Shown here in pieces: positions 44,922-55,760 of a stretch of 64,000 bases of DNA. The notes below the pieces were generated by a model. That model was not told the origin of the DNA. It did no database searches and worked only from the letters and a program-made list of their open reading frames with translations. Origin of the DNA: Nephrocerus scutellatus (taxonomy: Eukaryota > Arthropoda > Insecta > Diptera > Pipunculidae); the NCBI GenBank assembly GCA_947095585.1, contig OX352763.1:38924010-38988009 (forward strand). The letters are read 5' to 3'. The stretch's first letter is position 1. Each line of letters starts with the position of its first letter. A program made the position numbers and the translations under genes.

Positions 44922-45876
44922 GTGAGACACGCGCGCCGAGGGATGAATGGCTATGAGAAATTTGGTCGCAGCACGAACTCCGGATTAAAGACACCTTACC
45001 ACAGCAAGAAGCTCTGCTGTAGTGGACCTTCCTTTCCTCAAAAAACGAAACTTATGGATAGTTCTCAAAATATAAACCCTGAGGGCGGTGCTCCTCCAAA
45101 CGAACTAATCTCGGAAGCCGTGGACCCCCAAGGCCCTACTTCCGAGAGTGAACATAAACTAACAGACAATGACAACACAGACGCGTTTAGCAACATTACC
45201 CTGGACTTTCTCCCTCCACAATGCTCCAACGTGCCAAAATGCACGGAAAATGTGTCCACATCCACTACGTCAGACATAAGGGACAGACTTACGAGCTTGG
45301 ACCTTGACAGTAGAAAAAATAGACCACACCTAAGCTGTTAAATTTCTTTAAAAAACGGGACTCGTCCATGACGAGGCTTTAGCCCATTGCCAGACAAAAA
45401 TTAAAGACAGGGTGGTCACAACCACAATAAAACGAGTTCGTTTAAATGACTACAGTCCTAAAAACCCGCCAAAAAGCGATAGGCAAGCCTACCCCACCCG
45501 CAAAGAAGCCAAAAAACCAACAATAGTAGAAAAAACTGGTTCAGCGGAAGAAGAGGCAGCGGGCGGTTATAAAAAAGCGCCAAGCTACAGTAAAATCACG
45601 AAGGCTATCAGGTTGTTAATCACCGACCAAGCCTTTGCTGATGTAAAACTGGAGGCGACGCAAATGACAACGATCCTAGATAACATAATAGACGCGGTGG
45701 CGGAGCTTCCCATCGATGGTGTTAGCCCTAATTTTCTGTGCTGCAGAGCTAGAAATGTGTGGCTATCGGTCAACTGTGCGGAAAATGGTACGGCAGCACG
45801 GCTAACCAAGTTTGTTCCAAACCTAAAACCATGGGCAAACCAGTTTAAAAATCGTCGGGTAGGACGAAATTCCTAG
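44922..45876 (+). pseudogene. Loa-like ORF1 (gag-like) remnant
   Basis: Two frames: 44922-45341 (a Ser/Thr/Asp/Pro-rich region, low complexity, ending RDRLTSLDLDSRKNRPHLSC) and 45412-45876 (KKAPSYSKITKAIRLLITDQ, LDNIIDAVAELPIDGVSPNF, RNVWLSVNCAENGTAARLTK and FVPNLKPWANQF). The WxxxxCxxxxTxxxLxxxVPxLxPW pattern is like the domain of Loa-type ORF1 proteins (DUF4780-like). A frame break separates the two parts. Role in the family: RNA binding and particle assembly. Confidence 0.6.
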
Positions 45877-46309
45877 CAATCAGATTTTTTATGTTCATCT
45901 TCCTCACTGCAGGAATGAGACGAACGAGAAGATCAGCAGGCGTTTAACAGTTCAGAACAAAGAACTACGTAACGCTGATTGGAAAATCCTACGAAACGAA
46001 AGGACAGGGAAAACTACCATCTGCAGTTACCTTAAATAGTGGAAAACTTGAAGGGCTCTTTGGGTCTGTCTACTTCATGGTCAAAAAAGAAAAAAATGAA
46101 GTAGAAAAGAGGCAGCGAAGCCTGGACCTTACAATAATACTAAACCAGGGCAACCTACCCCAAGCGTTAAACTAGTACGAGACCCAACCATCTCTGGGAC
46201 TAACAAAAAAGCCAATAACCGAACGCCGAAACCAGGTCACTCAAGTAGCAGTGTCGACAAAAAGAGGTATAAAAAACACGGCTTAGTGGCAGCGAGTCCA
46301 ACAAAGCCC

Positions 46310-47165
46310 CCCGAAATCACTACAGCGTTGAGGTGTGAACATAGGTCAAAGGCAGCCACTGCCAATCTCTGCCACCTCTTCGAAGAAAATCCCAAGATCC
46401 CAGGAATCCCAAGCAAAGAAGGTAAGTTGGTTTATAACAAGGATAATGAGAGACCAAGGACAGCAGTTCTTCAAGATACCTTACCGCGATCTCCTTAGAG
46501 ACGCTCTCACAGGTAGAAAGCGCAACACCGCTGCCTACTTCCCATGAGATGAAGAAGATCCCTCTCCGATCTGCAAGCTCGCAATCAAAAATTCGTGATC
46601 GGATGCGATGCGAACTCACACCACGCAGTCTGGGGAAGCACCGACTCCAAGAGCAGAGGTGACCAACTTCAAAACTACTGTTCATAAAAAAATATTTAGA
46701 TAAACAACGTGGGGAATGATGCAACCTTCATTAGCGCCATACGTAGAGAGGTATTGGACCTTACCTTTTCAGAGTCAAGGACGGCCAGCATTATCCATAA
46801 ATGGCACGCAATCAAGGAGACATCATTCTCTGACCACATGTACATCAGATTTGATATAGAAACTCCAAACAGGGTCCAAACCTTTGTAAAAAAAACCCAA
46901 ACACACTAACTGGCAAGTCGTTCTAGACATACCCAGACAGAACCTAGCTGGCATGATTATCCCAATTAGCTCAATTGCCGATCTTGACAGCACGGCAAAC
47001 GAGCCGACCGAGGCAATCATGAAAGCACACCTAAAACTCGTATTAGGCGCACAAGGGACGTTCCATGGTGGAATCACGAACTCGGGGCCAAACAAAGAGA
47101 AGTTCTTAAACTCTTCAACAAGGCCAAACGCACAAACACCTGGAAGACCTATAAAACTGCCATAA
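46310..47165 (+). pseudogene. Loa-like endonuclease remnant
   Basis: Frames shift several times. NIGQRQPLPISATSSKK near 46335 holds the expected N-terminal block, KLVYNKDNERPRTAV near 46430 the middle, FVIGCDANSHHAVWGSTDSK near 46590-46650 the conserved Asp-Asn-His region, GNDATFISAIRREVLDLTF near 46710 and ETSFSDHMYIRFDIE near 46820 the terminal S-D-H catalytic block. A linker with DLDSTANEPTEAIMKAHLKL follows. The 134-codon minus frame at 46320-46724 is antisense. Confidence 0.8.
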
Positions 47166-47449
47166 CCAGATACAACGTGGCTTTAAGAAACAGCAAAAGA
47201 TAAATCTAAAGAGAATTCTGTGAAAGCATCGACAAACTGCCAACTATACAGCTTGCCGACTACACAAAGCTCACTCACTCGACTACAACAACCCACTAGG
47301 TTCAGTAAAGAAACCAAACGGATAACTAACATACTCCAGACAAAAAACTCTCGAATGTCTGGTAAAAAGTCACTTTCCTGACAGTATAATACTAGACAAC
47401 CAACACGTAAACTAGAACATTAACATGTACCCATACCTTACACGCTTAG

Positions 47450-48360
47450 CCAGTATCTTCTTATCAGATGGAATTCGCTGGGCGTTAAACTAATTCGGAC
47501 CCTACAAGTCTCCAGGTGGAGATGGGCTGTACCCAATCTTCCTTCAACGTGGAATTAAATTAATAGAACCACTACTTGTAAATCTATACAGAGCCAGATA
47601 GTGTTACTCTTACCTAAAACCCCCGAGGATAGCAGATCCTATCGACCTATCAGCCTCCCATCATTTATTCTAAAATCCATGGAGAAACTAAAAGGCCATT
47701 ACATAAGGTCAAACATACTTCAGCAAAACCTCCTAAATCCCAGTCAACATGCATATCAGACTGACAAATCAACTGAAACAGCACTTCATTTGTAGCAAGG
47801 AAATTTTACTATGCGCCTTCATTAACATACAAGAAGCTTTTGACAACACCAGCTTCGAAGTAATTCAAACACAGGCTAGATCAAGAGGGGTAAATTCGAG
47901 AGCACACTAACAGAATGAATGCAATATGCTCTCAAACTAGTAGAACTGGTGCAAAGGGGTTGGTTTAAGCGTCAATCCAGAAAATATAGTCTCCACAACT
48001 TTCACAAAAAGGCAAAAAATAACGCTTTCAGCTCTACAATTCCAAGGCAAATTAATGCCAGAAGCCATATATCTAGTGGTCGTGTTTGATAAAAAACATA
48101 TCATATATTACTAACAAAGCTAACAAAGCTTACTTTACCTGCCAACGCATGTTTAACAAAACGTGGAGTATCATTAGATTCAGGATCACATACGCGGCCC
48201 TGATTTGATGGCCAAATCAGAACCAAGCAAACAATGACACGCTCAAAACTGAACAAAATACAAAGAGTAATTTGTCTAAGTCCAACGGGTGCAGTAAAGA
48301 CCTGCCCAACGGCAGCTCTGGAAAAACTTCTAGGACTTCCTCCCCTGCACATACACATCA
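47450..48360 (+). pseudogene. Loa-like reverse transcriptase, core deleted
   Basis: KSPGGDGLYPIFLQRGIKLI near 47510, SYRPISLPSFILKSMEKL at 47635, NPSQHAYQTDKSTETALHL at 47740 and CAFINIQEAFDNTSFEVI near 47813 give the fingers and motif A, where the catalytic Asp (FID) reads Asn (FIN). The next recognisable piece is VGLSVNPENIVSTTFTKRQK near 47960, which lies after motif C, so motifs B and C (YADD) are deleted. The part near 48280-48360 matches the TAALEKLLGLPPLHIHIKSE block. Confidence 0.8.
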
Positions 48361-48459
48361 AAAGCGAGGCTGGATGAAAAGCCAAAGCCATAGGATGAAA
48401 TACAGGAACTGGAGCAGGGGTTTTCGGACCTAGAACTAAAATGTATCAAAAGAAGGTAC

Positions 48460-48960
48460 AGAAAAACCGAGATCTTCGTGATCTCAGAGAGTCAAGCAGC
48501 ACTGCTAGCACTAAAAAGTCCAGTATTTTATTCCAAAACAACGTGCAGATGCTTCTGCCACTTTAAAGAACTGGCCAAAACCAACAAAATAACTCTAATG
48601 TGGTCTCCCGGATATATCAGGAAAAGAGGCAGCAGAGCTTTGTGCAAGAGAAGGAGCAGAAGGAGCCTTCACTGGCCCGCTCCCAGTATTGCCTATTCCA
48701 AAAGCCATTTCAATAAGAGAATAAAAGAATGCAAAAACACTGCCATCGAAGCGGAATGGGTGGGATGAGGCCAAAAAGCTTCTCAAATACAACATTAGTC
48801 ATATGGACCTCAACCTGGACCGCCATACACTAAGAAACCTAGTCTGGTAGTTGACACGACACGGCAAAGAAAACATCAGAGCACATAATTTTCATATGTG
48901 CAGCCCTCACCTGGAAATAATAAAACATTTCAAGACTCATACAGTTCTCTAGCCAAATGC
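48460..48960 (+). pseudogene. Loa-like RNase H domain and tail
   Basis: IFVISESQAALLALKS at 48470-48515 is the RNase H block usually reading (S)DSQAAL, here with Glu in place of Asp; then KTNKITLMWSPGYIRK at 48580, the ALCKRRSRR region near 48640 and, past a frame change, LKYNISHMDLNLDRHTLRN near 48785-48840 and TRHGKENIRAHNFHMCSPHL near 48850-48910. The last part is the C-terminal block with the start of a zinc-knuckle region. Confidence 0.8.
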
Positions 48961-49097
48961 CAAACAAATCGAATTGGCAGACGTGGTGGCGTTTACAAAG
49001 GAATTGAGCAATCACATTATGTGGTAAAACATCTGGGATGCACAATAGACCTCAAAGTCGCAGTGCAAATGACTTTACAGCCCCGCCTACAATAATA

Positions 49098-49150
49098 ATT
49101 GTGGTATATCGTCTTTTTAGAGTACTGCGTATTAGACATAACTGCATATT
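49098..49150 (+). pseudogene. RTE-B fragment, right of the Loa-like insertion
   Basis: ATTGTGGTATATCG followed by AGAGTACTGCGTATTAGA corresponds to AATTATCGTGGTATAACA and TTGAGTACCGCGTATAAGAT at 42115-42160 in the other RTE-B copy. The similarity fades after about 49150. Confidence 0.6.
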
Positions 49151-49399
49151 TTATTTTTAATAAAAAAATAATTGACAATTTTATTATTTCAATCAAATAA
49201 ATAATTTTATTTTGTTGTAAATATCCATACATGTCACAATTTACATCTCAGATCATTCTTTTGGATTTAAACAAGTGTCATCTTATTCTTTTTATAAAGT
49301 AAAAGAAATTTAATTTGCAACATTCATTATTCATTAATGGTATAATAAATTGTCAAAAGTAGAAAAGGCGCTGGGTTTGGTTGCCAAGCACCCAGGGTA

Positions 49400-50096
49400 G
49401 AGCGTCTATTGTTATTCGAATTTATGCTTCTCAAATACCAAAAACTATTTACGATAATTCACAATAAATCAATTATTGTAGTTGGTGTGGAATTAAACAA
49501 AATAAATTCCTTTTCTGGTTTTATAATATATTTTTATAAAAAAAAAAATAAAAACAAAATTTTCTCTGCACCTCTGAATGAAGCATACATAATGATGATG
49601 TACATAACAAATGTACACATTTGCATTCCGAATTACATCTCAAATCAGACACCGCAGCAATATTATTACGAGTGCGATAAGAACCAAAAACACTCAAATT
49701 CCCAGTGAGTGTTCATTCAGGAATTCTTTCTCTTTTCTTATTTTTTGTATTTTTCCTAATAAATAGAAAACATGCAAACTCTAGAGCAGAGTGGAAGTCT
49801 TTTGAATTCGAATTCCGATACAAATATGATTTGATGGAATTCCCGAATGCTTTTTATGCTTTTCCTTACCATGCACAATACACATCCTTTTTGGTTTTTT
49901 GTGCCATGAGTTACAAACATAAAACCGAGATGATTTCTTCCTCGTTAGAGTTGCTTGCCTCGGTACTGCTCTCAAGTACACTCCAAAGCGATTTCACAAC
50001 AGAACCATTAATATTCAAGGATTTTTCATTTTCCACAGTTATCTGTTGGTCGTGTGCGTGTGAATCCCTAATGTTTGCTCGAGCATATTTTTTAAG
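49400..50096 (+). other. Possible host 5' exon region ending at a splice donor
   Basis: A consensus-like 5' splice site AAG/GTAAGC lies at 50097. The exon, if real, lies in a repeat-poor stretch. A 131-codon open frame (49705-50100) crosses it but ends at the donor's TAA, so the exon would more likely be untranslated or the frame accidental. The opposite strand has frames of similar length (49911-50108) with an acidic KSLWSVLESSTEASNSNEEE stretch, which I also cannot assign. Upstream limits and promoter unknown. Confidence 0.25.
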
Positions 50097-50223
50097 GTAA
50101 GCTTGCACGCAAATTCAATTCCATCTTTCTTTGGTTAGTTTTTCTACTAAATTTATGTACCAATCAATGCGTTCTATAGGTGTTTTTATTCTCTGATTTT
50201 CTGATTTTTTCTATTATTTGCAG

Positions 50224-50296
50224 TACAAAAAAAGAAAAGTAATTTGATATAAAGTAGTCCAAAATGGAGTGTAAATCAGGCATAAAAATCAATATG
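50224..50296 (+). other. Possible small host exon with a translation start
   Basis: A strong 3' splice site, TTTTCTATTATTTGCAG, ends at 50223 after a pyrimidine-rich stretch, and a strong 5' splice site GTAAGTAT starts at 50297. The 73-bp segment between holds AAAATGG at 50261-50267, a good start context, opening MECKSGIKINM and leaving in phase 0. With the donor at 50097 the preceding intron would be 127 bp. No downstream exon is recognised in the window, where 50588-55760 is all retrotransposon. I cannot name the protein. Confidence 0.3.
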
Positions 50297-50587
50297 GTAA
50301 GTATAATTCTGTTCTGTACAGGAAATCGCGATCTATAATTTCGAGAAATGTCTTATTTAATATTTATTCTATTCAGCATGTTGGGAAAATAATCTTATAA
50401 TATGTTTACTTTTTGCTAATTAACAATTATTTTTTAGAGCATATCAATGAAAAGAAAAATGAGATAACGATATATTTGAGAAATATTTAAATAAGTACCT
50501 AATAAGGACAAATAATAATTAGGTTGGCATATTTTTGATGTATGTATATATTATGTGCAACATAATTACCAATAAGTTTGATCGCGC

Positions 50588-50803
50588 GTTTCTCTATTCT
50601 GTCTAGTATATGCAATAATTATAGTTTTATTCAAGAATACGTCTTGTAAATAGTAGACAGGCCTGAGCGAGTGAAATGGTTATGCGCACTGTTTAAGGAA
50701 ACTTATACAAAAAGCAGCATTTTATGCAATGACGTGGTCGTGTGGTCGTTCCAAAGAAGCTTGTTGTTGACTCTTCTACAGAGAATTCCGAGGTTTTCAG
50801 TAT
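50588..50803 (-). pseudogene. Jockey-like C-terminal fragment
   Basis: The plus strand carries GTCTTGTAAATAGTAGACAG, GTGGTCGTTCCAAAGAAGCT and TTGTTGACTCTTC, the reverse complements of the LxTIYKxYI and RWNDHI blocks, as at 40600-40740. It directly adjoins RTE-A to the right. Confidence 0.7.
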
Positions 50804-50834
50804 TTTATGCAAATGCCATTCGTGGAAAATTTAA

Positions 50835-51600
50835 ATCACGCTTAACCGACAGAAGACATCAGACTTCTTCAACTGGAACGTGAGTTTATTCGATATAATT
50901 TGGACATACTGGGAGTGAGTGAAGTAAGATGGTTCGACGCGGGAGAGTACCTATCCCCAACGTGTAACACTATGATACTCTACTCCGGCAAACCCTCTGG
51001 CAGTCCCCGTGAATCTGGAGTGGGTCTGCTGCTAACGCCAACAGAACGCAGAGGCCTAATTTCCTGGCACCCACTCGGTGATAGGATCTTATCGGCCAGA
51101 TTTCGGACTTGAGTATGGCGCGTCACGATCATACAGTGTTACGCCCTAACGAATCCTTCGACTGAGGATAAAAAGGACAACTTCTACAATCAACTAAGCG
51201 CTGCATTCAACGCAACGCCGAACGGAGATATCGTTATCATGATGGGGGACTTGAATGCCAAAGTTGGCAACGACAGTGAAGGACTGGACTCAAACATGTA
51301 ATTGGGAAGCACGGCCTCGGCGAACGAAATGACAGTGGTGAAAGATTTGTTGATTTCTGCAACACCAACAACCTTGTCATAGGAGGCACCATGTTTGAGT
51401 ATAAGACCTACCACAAGGTCAGCTGGGTGTCAATTGACAGGCAATCAGCATCCAACCAAATCGACCATGTGGCGATCAGCCGACGTCTTAGGAGCTATCT
51501 TTTAGACGTCCGAAACACACGGGAAGCCGACATGGGTATGGTACTAGATCATAACCTTATGGTAGCTATTGTCCAGTTACGTACTGCATAAGTTCAAAGA
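50835..51600 (+). pseudogene. RTE-A endonuclease
   Basis: In shifting frames: EDIRLLQLEREFIRYNLDIL then GVSEVRWFDAGEY near 50845-50950 (catalytic Glu in SEVRW), ILYSGKPSGSPRESGVGLLL, GDRILSARFRT, VTIIQCYALTNPSTEDKKDN, IVIMMGDLNAKVGNDSEG near 51225 (GDxN block), GKHGLGERNDSGERFVDFCN and NQIDHVAISRRLR with LDHNLMVAIVQLR (terminal D-H block). The N-terminal NxRTL block is missing, stops interrupt at 51112 and near 51300. This copy is the template for reading 2441-3537. Confidence 0.85.
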
Positions 51601-51618
51601 ATCCGCAATATCATCCGA

Positions 51619-52854
51619 ATGCCTAGGTATAACATCGACTGGCTAAAGATCTCCTCAGTACGCCAACAATTAAGGGATCATTTATCGCAAGGAGTGGAAG
51701 TAATCAGCAGTTCACTGCCGACAACCATCCAAGAACATTGGAAGGCTGTGAAAAATGATTTAACATCTGGAGCGAAAAGTATTGTTGGTAGAAGCCAGGA
51801 AAGGCACAGCACGTGGCTTACCGAAGATACCTGGGGGCGGATTGCAGAACGTAGGCTACTTAAAGCTCGTATTGTAGATACCCCAGCAGCAGCGAGGTTC
51901 GATCTAGAGTCCCTGTATCGAAGTGCAGCGTTGTGTAAGACGTCACAAACGTAATTATCAGAAGTAGAGGAAGCAGCGAGCAGGTGCGATAGTAGAACCG
52001 TTTACAGAATCACCAAGGAGCTGACAGGTGGTCACCGCTCTAGCCAACATCCGGTGAAAGGCCTAGATGGTGCCGTACTCCTTTCAGATGCGGATCAGTT
52101 CAAATGATGGAAGGAGCATATCCCCACGGTCCTTAACCGTGTATTCACCAACGATATGCACCCAAATCAAATGGAGCTGGCGGAAGTATCAATTTTCCGA
52201 ATTCGCACCTCAACTCCTAGTAAAGATGAGATCGCTACCGCGATCAACGCACTAAAGAACAACAAGTCGGTAGGACTATATTGTATACGTGCCGCTCCAA
52301 CGACATCAGCAGAGCTTTTATATCCTCTTGTAGAAAGATCTTGGCAGGCAGAAAGTTTCCTCGACGAGTGGAAGAAGGGAATGATTGTCAAGCTCCCTAA
52401 AAAAGGTAGTCTTATGGAGTGCGAAAACTGGAGAGGCATTTGCGTTCTTCCTGCAGTTGCAAAGGTAATAGCCAAAGTAGAACTTGAACGAATTAAGGAA
52501 CATACGGAAGATACACTCGATGCCGAACAAACAGGTTTCCGCACTGGATCCTCCTGTGTAGACCACATAAACACCCTGCGGATCATTATTGAAAAGTGCA
52601 TTGAATTCCGGTCAACAATACACCTGCTGTTCATCGATTTTGAGAAGGCGGAGGACAGTGTCAACAGACAGTTTATCTGGCTCGCCTTGCGCAGGAGAGG
52701 TATACACGATAAACTAATAGCTATTATTAAAGCAACCTATGATGGCTCTAAATGTCATGTGCTGCATAGAGGAAAGCTGTCAGAGGAATTCGAGATCTTA
52801 AGTGGGGTACGACAAGGTTGCATTCTATTTCCGATATTTTTTTTTTGTTGGTGA
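51619..52854 (+). pseudogene. RTE-A linker and reverse transcriptase fingers/palm
   Basis: Linker frame 51619-51954 (WLKISSVRQQLRDHLSQGVE, SIVGRSQERHSTWLTEDTW), then ELTGGHRSSQHPVKGLDGAV with SDADQFK-stop near 52090. RT frame 52156-52854: EIATAINALKNNKSVGLYCI, VKLPKKGSLMECENWRGICV, EQTGFRTGSSCVDHINTLRI, LLFIDFEKAEDSVNRQFIWL (motif A, Asp present, usual Phe of AFD is Glu), YDGSKCHVLHRGKLSEEFEI and LSGVRQGCI (motif B). It ends in a T run at about 52838 and the YADD motif is absent. Confidence 0.88.
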
Positions 52855-52860
52855 TTAGCG

Positions 52861-53580
52861 ATGGAGGCAAATGTGGCAGTTTTGAAGATTAATACTGCCA
52901 AAATCAAAATCATCAACCTCGGTACTAACTCAGTAACTCAAGTTAACATCGCTGGACAGCCGGTAGAAAAAGTAGAGAGTTTCCAATATCTTGGAAGTAT
53001 TGTCTCGACCGAAGGTTGAACTGAACAGGACATTGTCAACCGAATCGGCAAAGCAAAATCAGTGTTTGGAATGATGTCTACGATATGGCGAAGCAATGCG
53101 TTCAGATTAAGCAGCAAGCTGCGAATGTTCCGTGCAAATGTTGAATCTGTGCTTTTTTATGGGTGCAGCACTTGGAAGGTGACCGGTACTATCAAAAACA
53201 GATTACAAACGTTCGTAAATAGGTGACTACGGAACATCTTAAGGGTTTTCTGGTCTAACAGTATTTCTAACGAACATCTTTACCAGAGAACGGGTCAGGA
53301 ACCAATAGGCACAACCATCCAACGACGGAAGTGGCAGTGGATTTGTCATACACTCCGAAAAGGCGACAGTTACATAGCAAACTACGCAATGCAAAGGAAT
53401 CCGTTATCTCAGAATGGTAGAAAAACGGGTCGTCCGAGAACACTTGTGGAGGAGGCACGGCAATTGGGAAGAGTTAGAGAGAGCTGAAGTTCATTGCCAG
53501 GAACCTCACCCGATGGCGCGTAGGTGTAGTAGAGGCCCTAGGACCCACAAGCGGATAAAGGACATAAGTAAGTAAAGTAA
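52861..53580 (+). pseudogene. RTE-A C-terminal region and 3' end
   Basis: NVAVLKINTAKIKIINLGTN resumes after the position of motif C, followed by VEKVESFQYLGSIVSTEG, MFRANVESVLFYGCSTWKVT, RLQTFVNR-stop-LRNILRVFW, EPIGTTIQRRKWQWICHTLR and GRKTGRPRT. Several TGA/TAG codons replace Trp, Cys and Arg codons. It finishes in an AAGTAAGTAAAGTAAG tail near 53570, the short repeat tail of RTE elements. Confidence 0.85.
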
Positions 53581-53629
53581 GACCGAAGATCGTAGTAAAA
53601 ATGAGAAAGAGTGTCAGAGGTTAGAATAC

Positions 53630-53900
53630 TACCAGTCTACAAAAAAGTCTGATGCCAGACCCTATCAAAAGACTTCGAAATACTGAGTACAACCTTTGCG
53701 TTCACGAACTGACTCCACTTTTCAGAAAGTATAGGAAAAATTGAAAAGCTTATCCAAAAATAATGCCAGCGTTGGACAACTATCAAAACTATTGCGTGAA
53801 TAGATTGGCCTTCTCTATGTAGCTGACAGCTGCAATATCATTGTGGACAAAGTGTTGGAATTGACGAAGCTTTATATAACCGAAAGCAAAGCCTCGGTTT
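53630..53900 (-). pseudogene. Jockey-like fragment
   Basis: On the plus strand, ATGTAGCTGACAGCTGCAAT and GTGGACAAAGTGTTGGAATT resemble ATAGAGCTGACAGTTGGAAT and TGAATGAGTGTTGGAATTGA at 14130-14180, which are the linker (SSIPTLI) region of the jockey-like family on the minus strand. Short and decayed. Confidence 0.5.
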
Positions 53901-54287
53901 CTAGTAGCCCCTATGCAGCAAATTATAAAATTTATTTAATCTATTTATTTCCTTCTATTTAAAATACTTACCCCTATAAGGTAGAGAAGGAAGTAATGAT
54001 GCTTAAGACCATATCAGAACTGTTATTCACACCACTATTGGCATTATTTGAGCAGTTAGTCCTCCTGAAAAATTTCCAGTGGGCTTGCTCGTGTATTCAT
54101 ACTGTTCTTTTAGGAGTTTTCTCCTAAACTTCGTGATTCGACAGCGTAATATTAGCTGATACTACACAATGGTTGAAAGGGCCTGTAGGTGATGATATAA
54201 TGATGGTGTATTTATTAGGATTATAGGTACGTAAAAAGTCAGGAGTGTTAGCGTGTTTATATTGTAAATATATTGTTACGAAAATGT
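53901..54287. other. No gene recognised
   Basis: AT-rich, nothing identified. Confidence 0.35.
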
Positions 54288-55760
54288 AAATCATCATCAA
54301 CATATTTGGCTGTACAACCGTGGTCCGGTCCTGGCCTCCTACAAAAAATCTCTCCACCTGTCCCGATTTCGAGCCAAAGTCATCCAATTTAGCATCCCTA
54401 AATCCTGGGCGTCCTGGTGAATGCTATCCTTCCAGCTTAGGCTTGGCGGGTCTCGCTGTTGTGTTCCATAAAATCCCACCGGAGTCTAGCGAGCTTAATT
54501 CTCTTCAAAATGTTGACATCGCGATAACGCTCGTAGATCTCAGCATTATAAAGTCTCTGTAATCGTTCTTCCTCAAATACGGGGCCAACAATTCTCCGTA
54601 AGAATTTTCTCTCGATCGCAGCTAAGAGGTTGGAATGCTTTTTGCTAAGCACCCAAGTCTCGGATCCATATAAAAGTACTGGTATGACCATTGTCTTATA
54701 AACCAGCAGCTTGGATGTTGTGGTTTAATTCCTGGATTTGAAGTGTCTTGCCATACTAAATAAGGCTTTGTTGGCTTTGAGCAACCGTGCAGGTATTTCT
54801 GGTTTCCTACTGTTATCGGCATCTGCAGTTAACCCAAGATAGTTGAAGTATTGCAATACTCCGCGCTCCATGCCTCGCATCAGACGTTACCACCACTTTG
54901 TTTTGCTCTCATTTATGTGCAGAGCCAGATTTCGTGCCAGCCACACTCGACCTGGATGAAAACTTTGTGTACAGCTCTTGAGTTTCTACCAAAGATCTCA
55001 ATGTCGTCTGCGTAAGCCAGTATCTGAATGGACTTATGGAGGTTTGTTCCTCACACCGTTGCGTCAGGGTATCGTATCACTTTCTCCAACGCCAGGTTGA
55101 AGAGGACGCAGGCCAGTCTATTCCCTTGTCGGAGCACGTTATAGATGTTGAATGGGCTTGATAGTGATCCGTATATTTTTACTTGATTTATAACATTCGT
55201 CATGGTCAACCTACATAGTCGTGTCAGTTTATTTTGGATGCCGAATACTCTCATAGCTTTATAAAGTTCTACTATGGCGATACAATAATAGGCGGCTTTA
55301 ATGTCCATAAAAAGATGATGTAGTGAGTTTTAAAACTCTAGACATTTTTCCATCACCTGCCTAATAGTGTAAATCTGATCAGTTATTGATTTACCCGTGA
55401 TGAAGACACAGTGGTATGAACCAATGAAGAATAGCTAATACGCGGTACTCAACAATGTTACACGATAATTGCTGCATGTTGTGATATCACAGGATGCCTC
55501 GTCGCCAATCTTCTGTCATTGCTTCTTCCTCCTATACTTGCACTATTATTTGGTGAATCACTTGGTGCATTGCGGGGCTTCCTGATTTAATCAGGTCCGC
55601 TGGGATACCATTTGATCCCGAGGCCTTATTATTTTTTAGCCGATTTATAGCTCTGCTTAATTCATTTACGCTTAGTGGCGATAGCATAGTGTGATTTTCG
55701 GGCCTTTGTGGAGCCTCCAAATCCTCAGATAGCTGACCAGTATTAACTCATGAAAGTGGT
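54288..55760 (-). pseudogene. RTE-B retrotransposon, 3' two thirds
   Basis: In element order on the minus strand: MEAPQRPENHTMLSPLSVNE with LSRAINRLKNNKASGSNGIP at 55532-55720, a decayed middle near 55330-55500, DIKAAYYCIAIVELYKAM at 55250-55308 (motif A, DFKAAYDS changed to DIKAAYYC, so the second Asp is lost), FGIQNKLTRLCRLTMTNVIN, IYNVLRQGNRLACVLFNLAL (motif B), then 54437-54860 with MVIPVLLYGSETWVLSKKHS, ERYRDVNILKRIKLARLRW, and the 3' end at 54288-54345 with the ATGATG tail. Around 55000-55030 TACGCAGACGACAT-type sequence shows that motif C (YADD) survives in another frame. Confidence 0.85.

Larger units (their letters stand above)
44737..49097 (+). mobile_element. Loa-like non-LTR retrotransposon, inserted into RTE-B
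   Basis: A 4.36-kb insert flanked by near-identical 14-base sequences: ATTGTGATATATGG (44723-44736) and ATTGTGGTATATCG (49098-49111), 12 of 14 alike, which I read as the diverged target duplication. Outside them the RTE-B reading continues (NYRGI region left, STAY region right). Inside, in order: an ORF1 protein, an AP-type endonuclease, RT fingers and an RNase H domain, with an AATAAT tail. That order and the RNase H fit the Loa clade; the assignment is by resemblance. The RT core is deleted. Confidence 0.8.

Noticed and set aside
46320..46724. 134-codon minus-strand frame
   Set aside because: It is the antisense of the Loa-like endonuclease, whose conserved blocks read on the plus strand.
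52167..52664. 165-codon minus-strand frame
   Set aside because: It is the antisense of the RTE-A reverse transcriptase at 52156-52854, which has the recognisable motifs.
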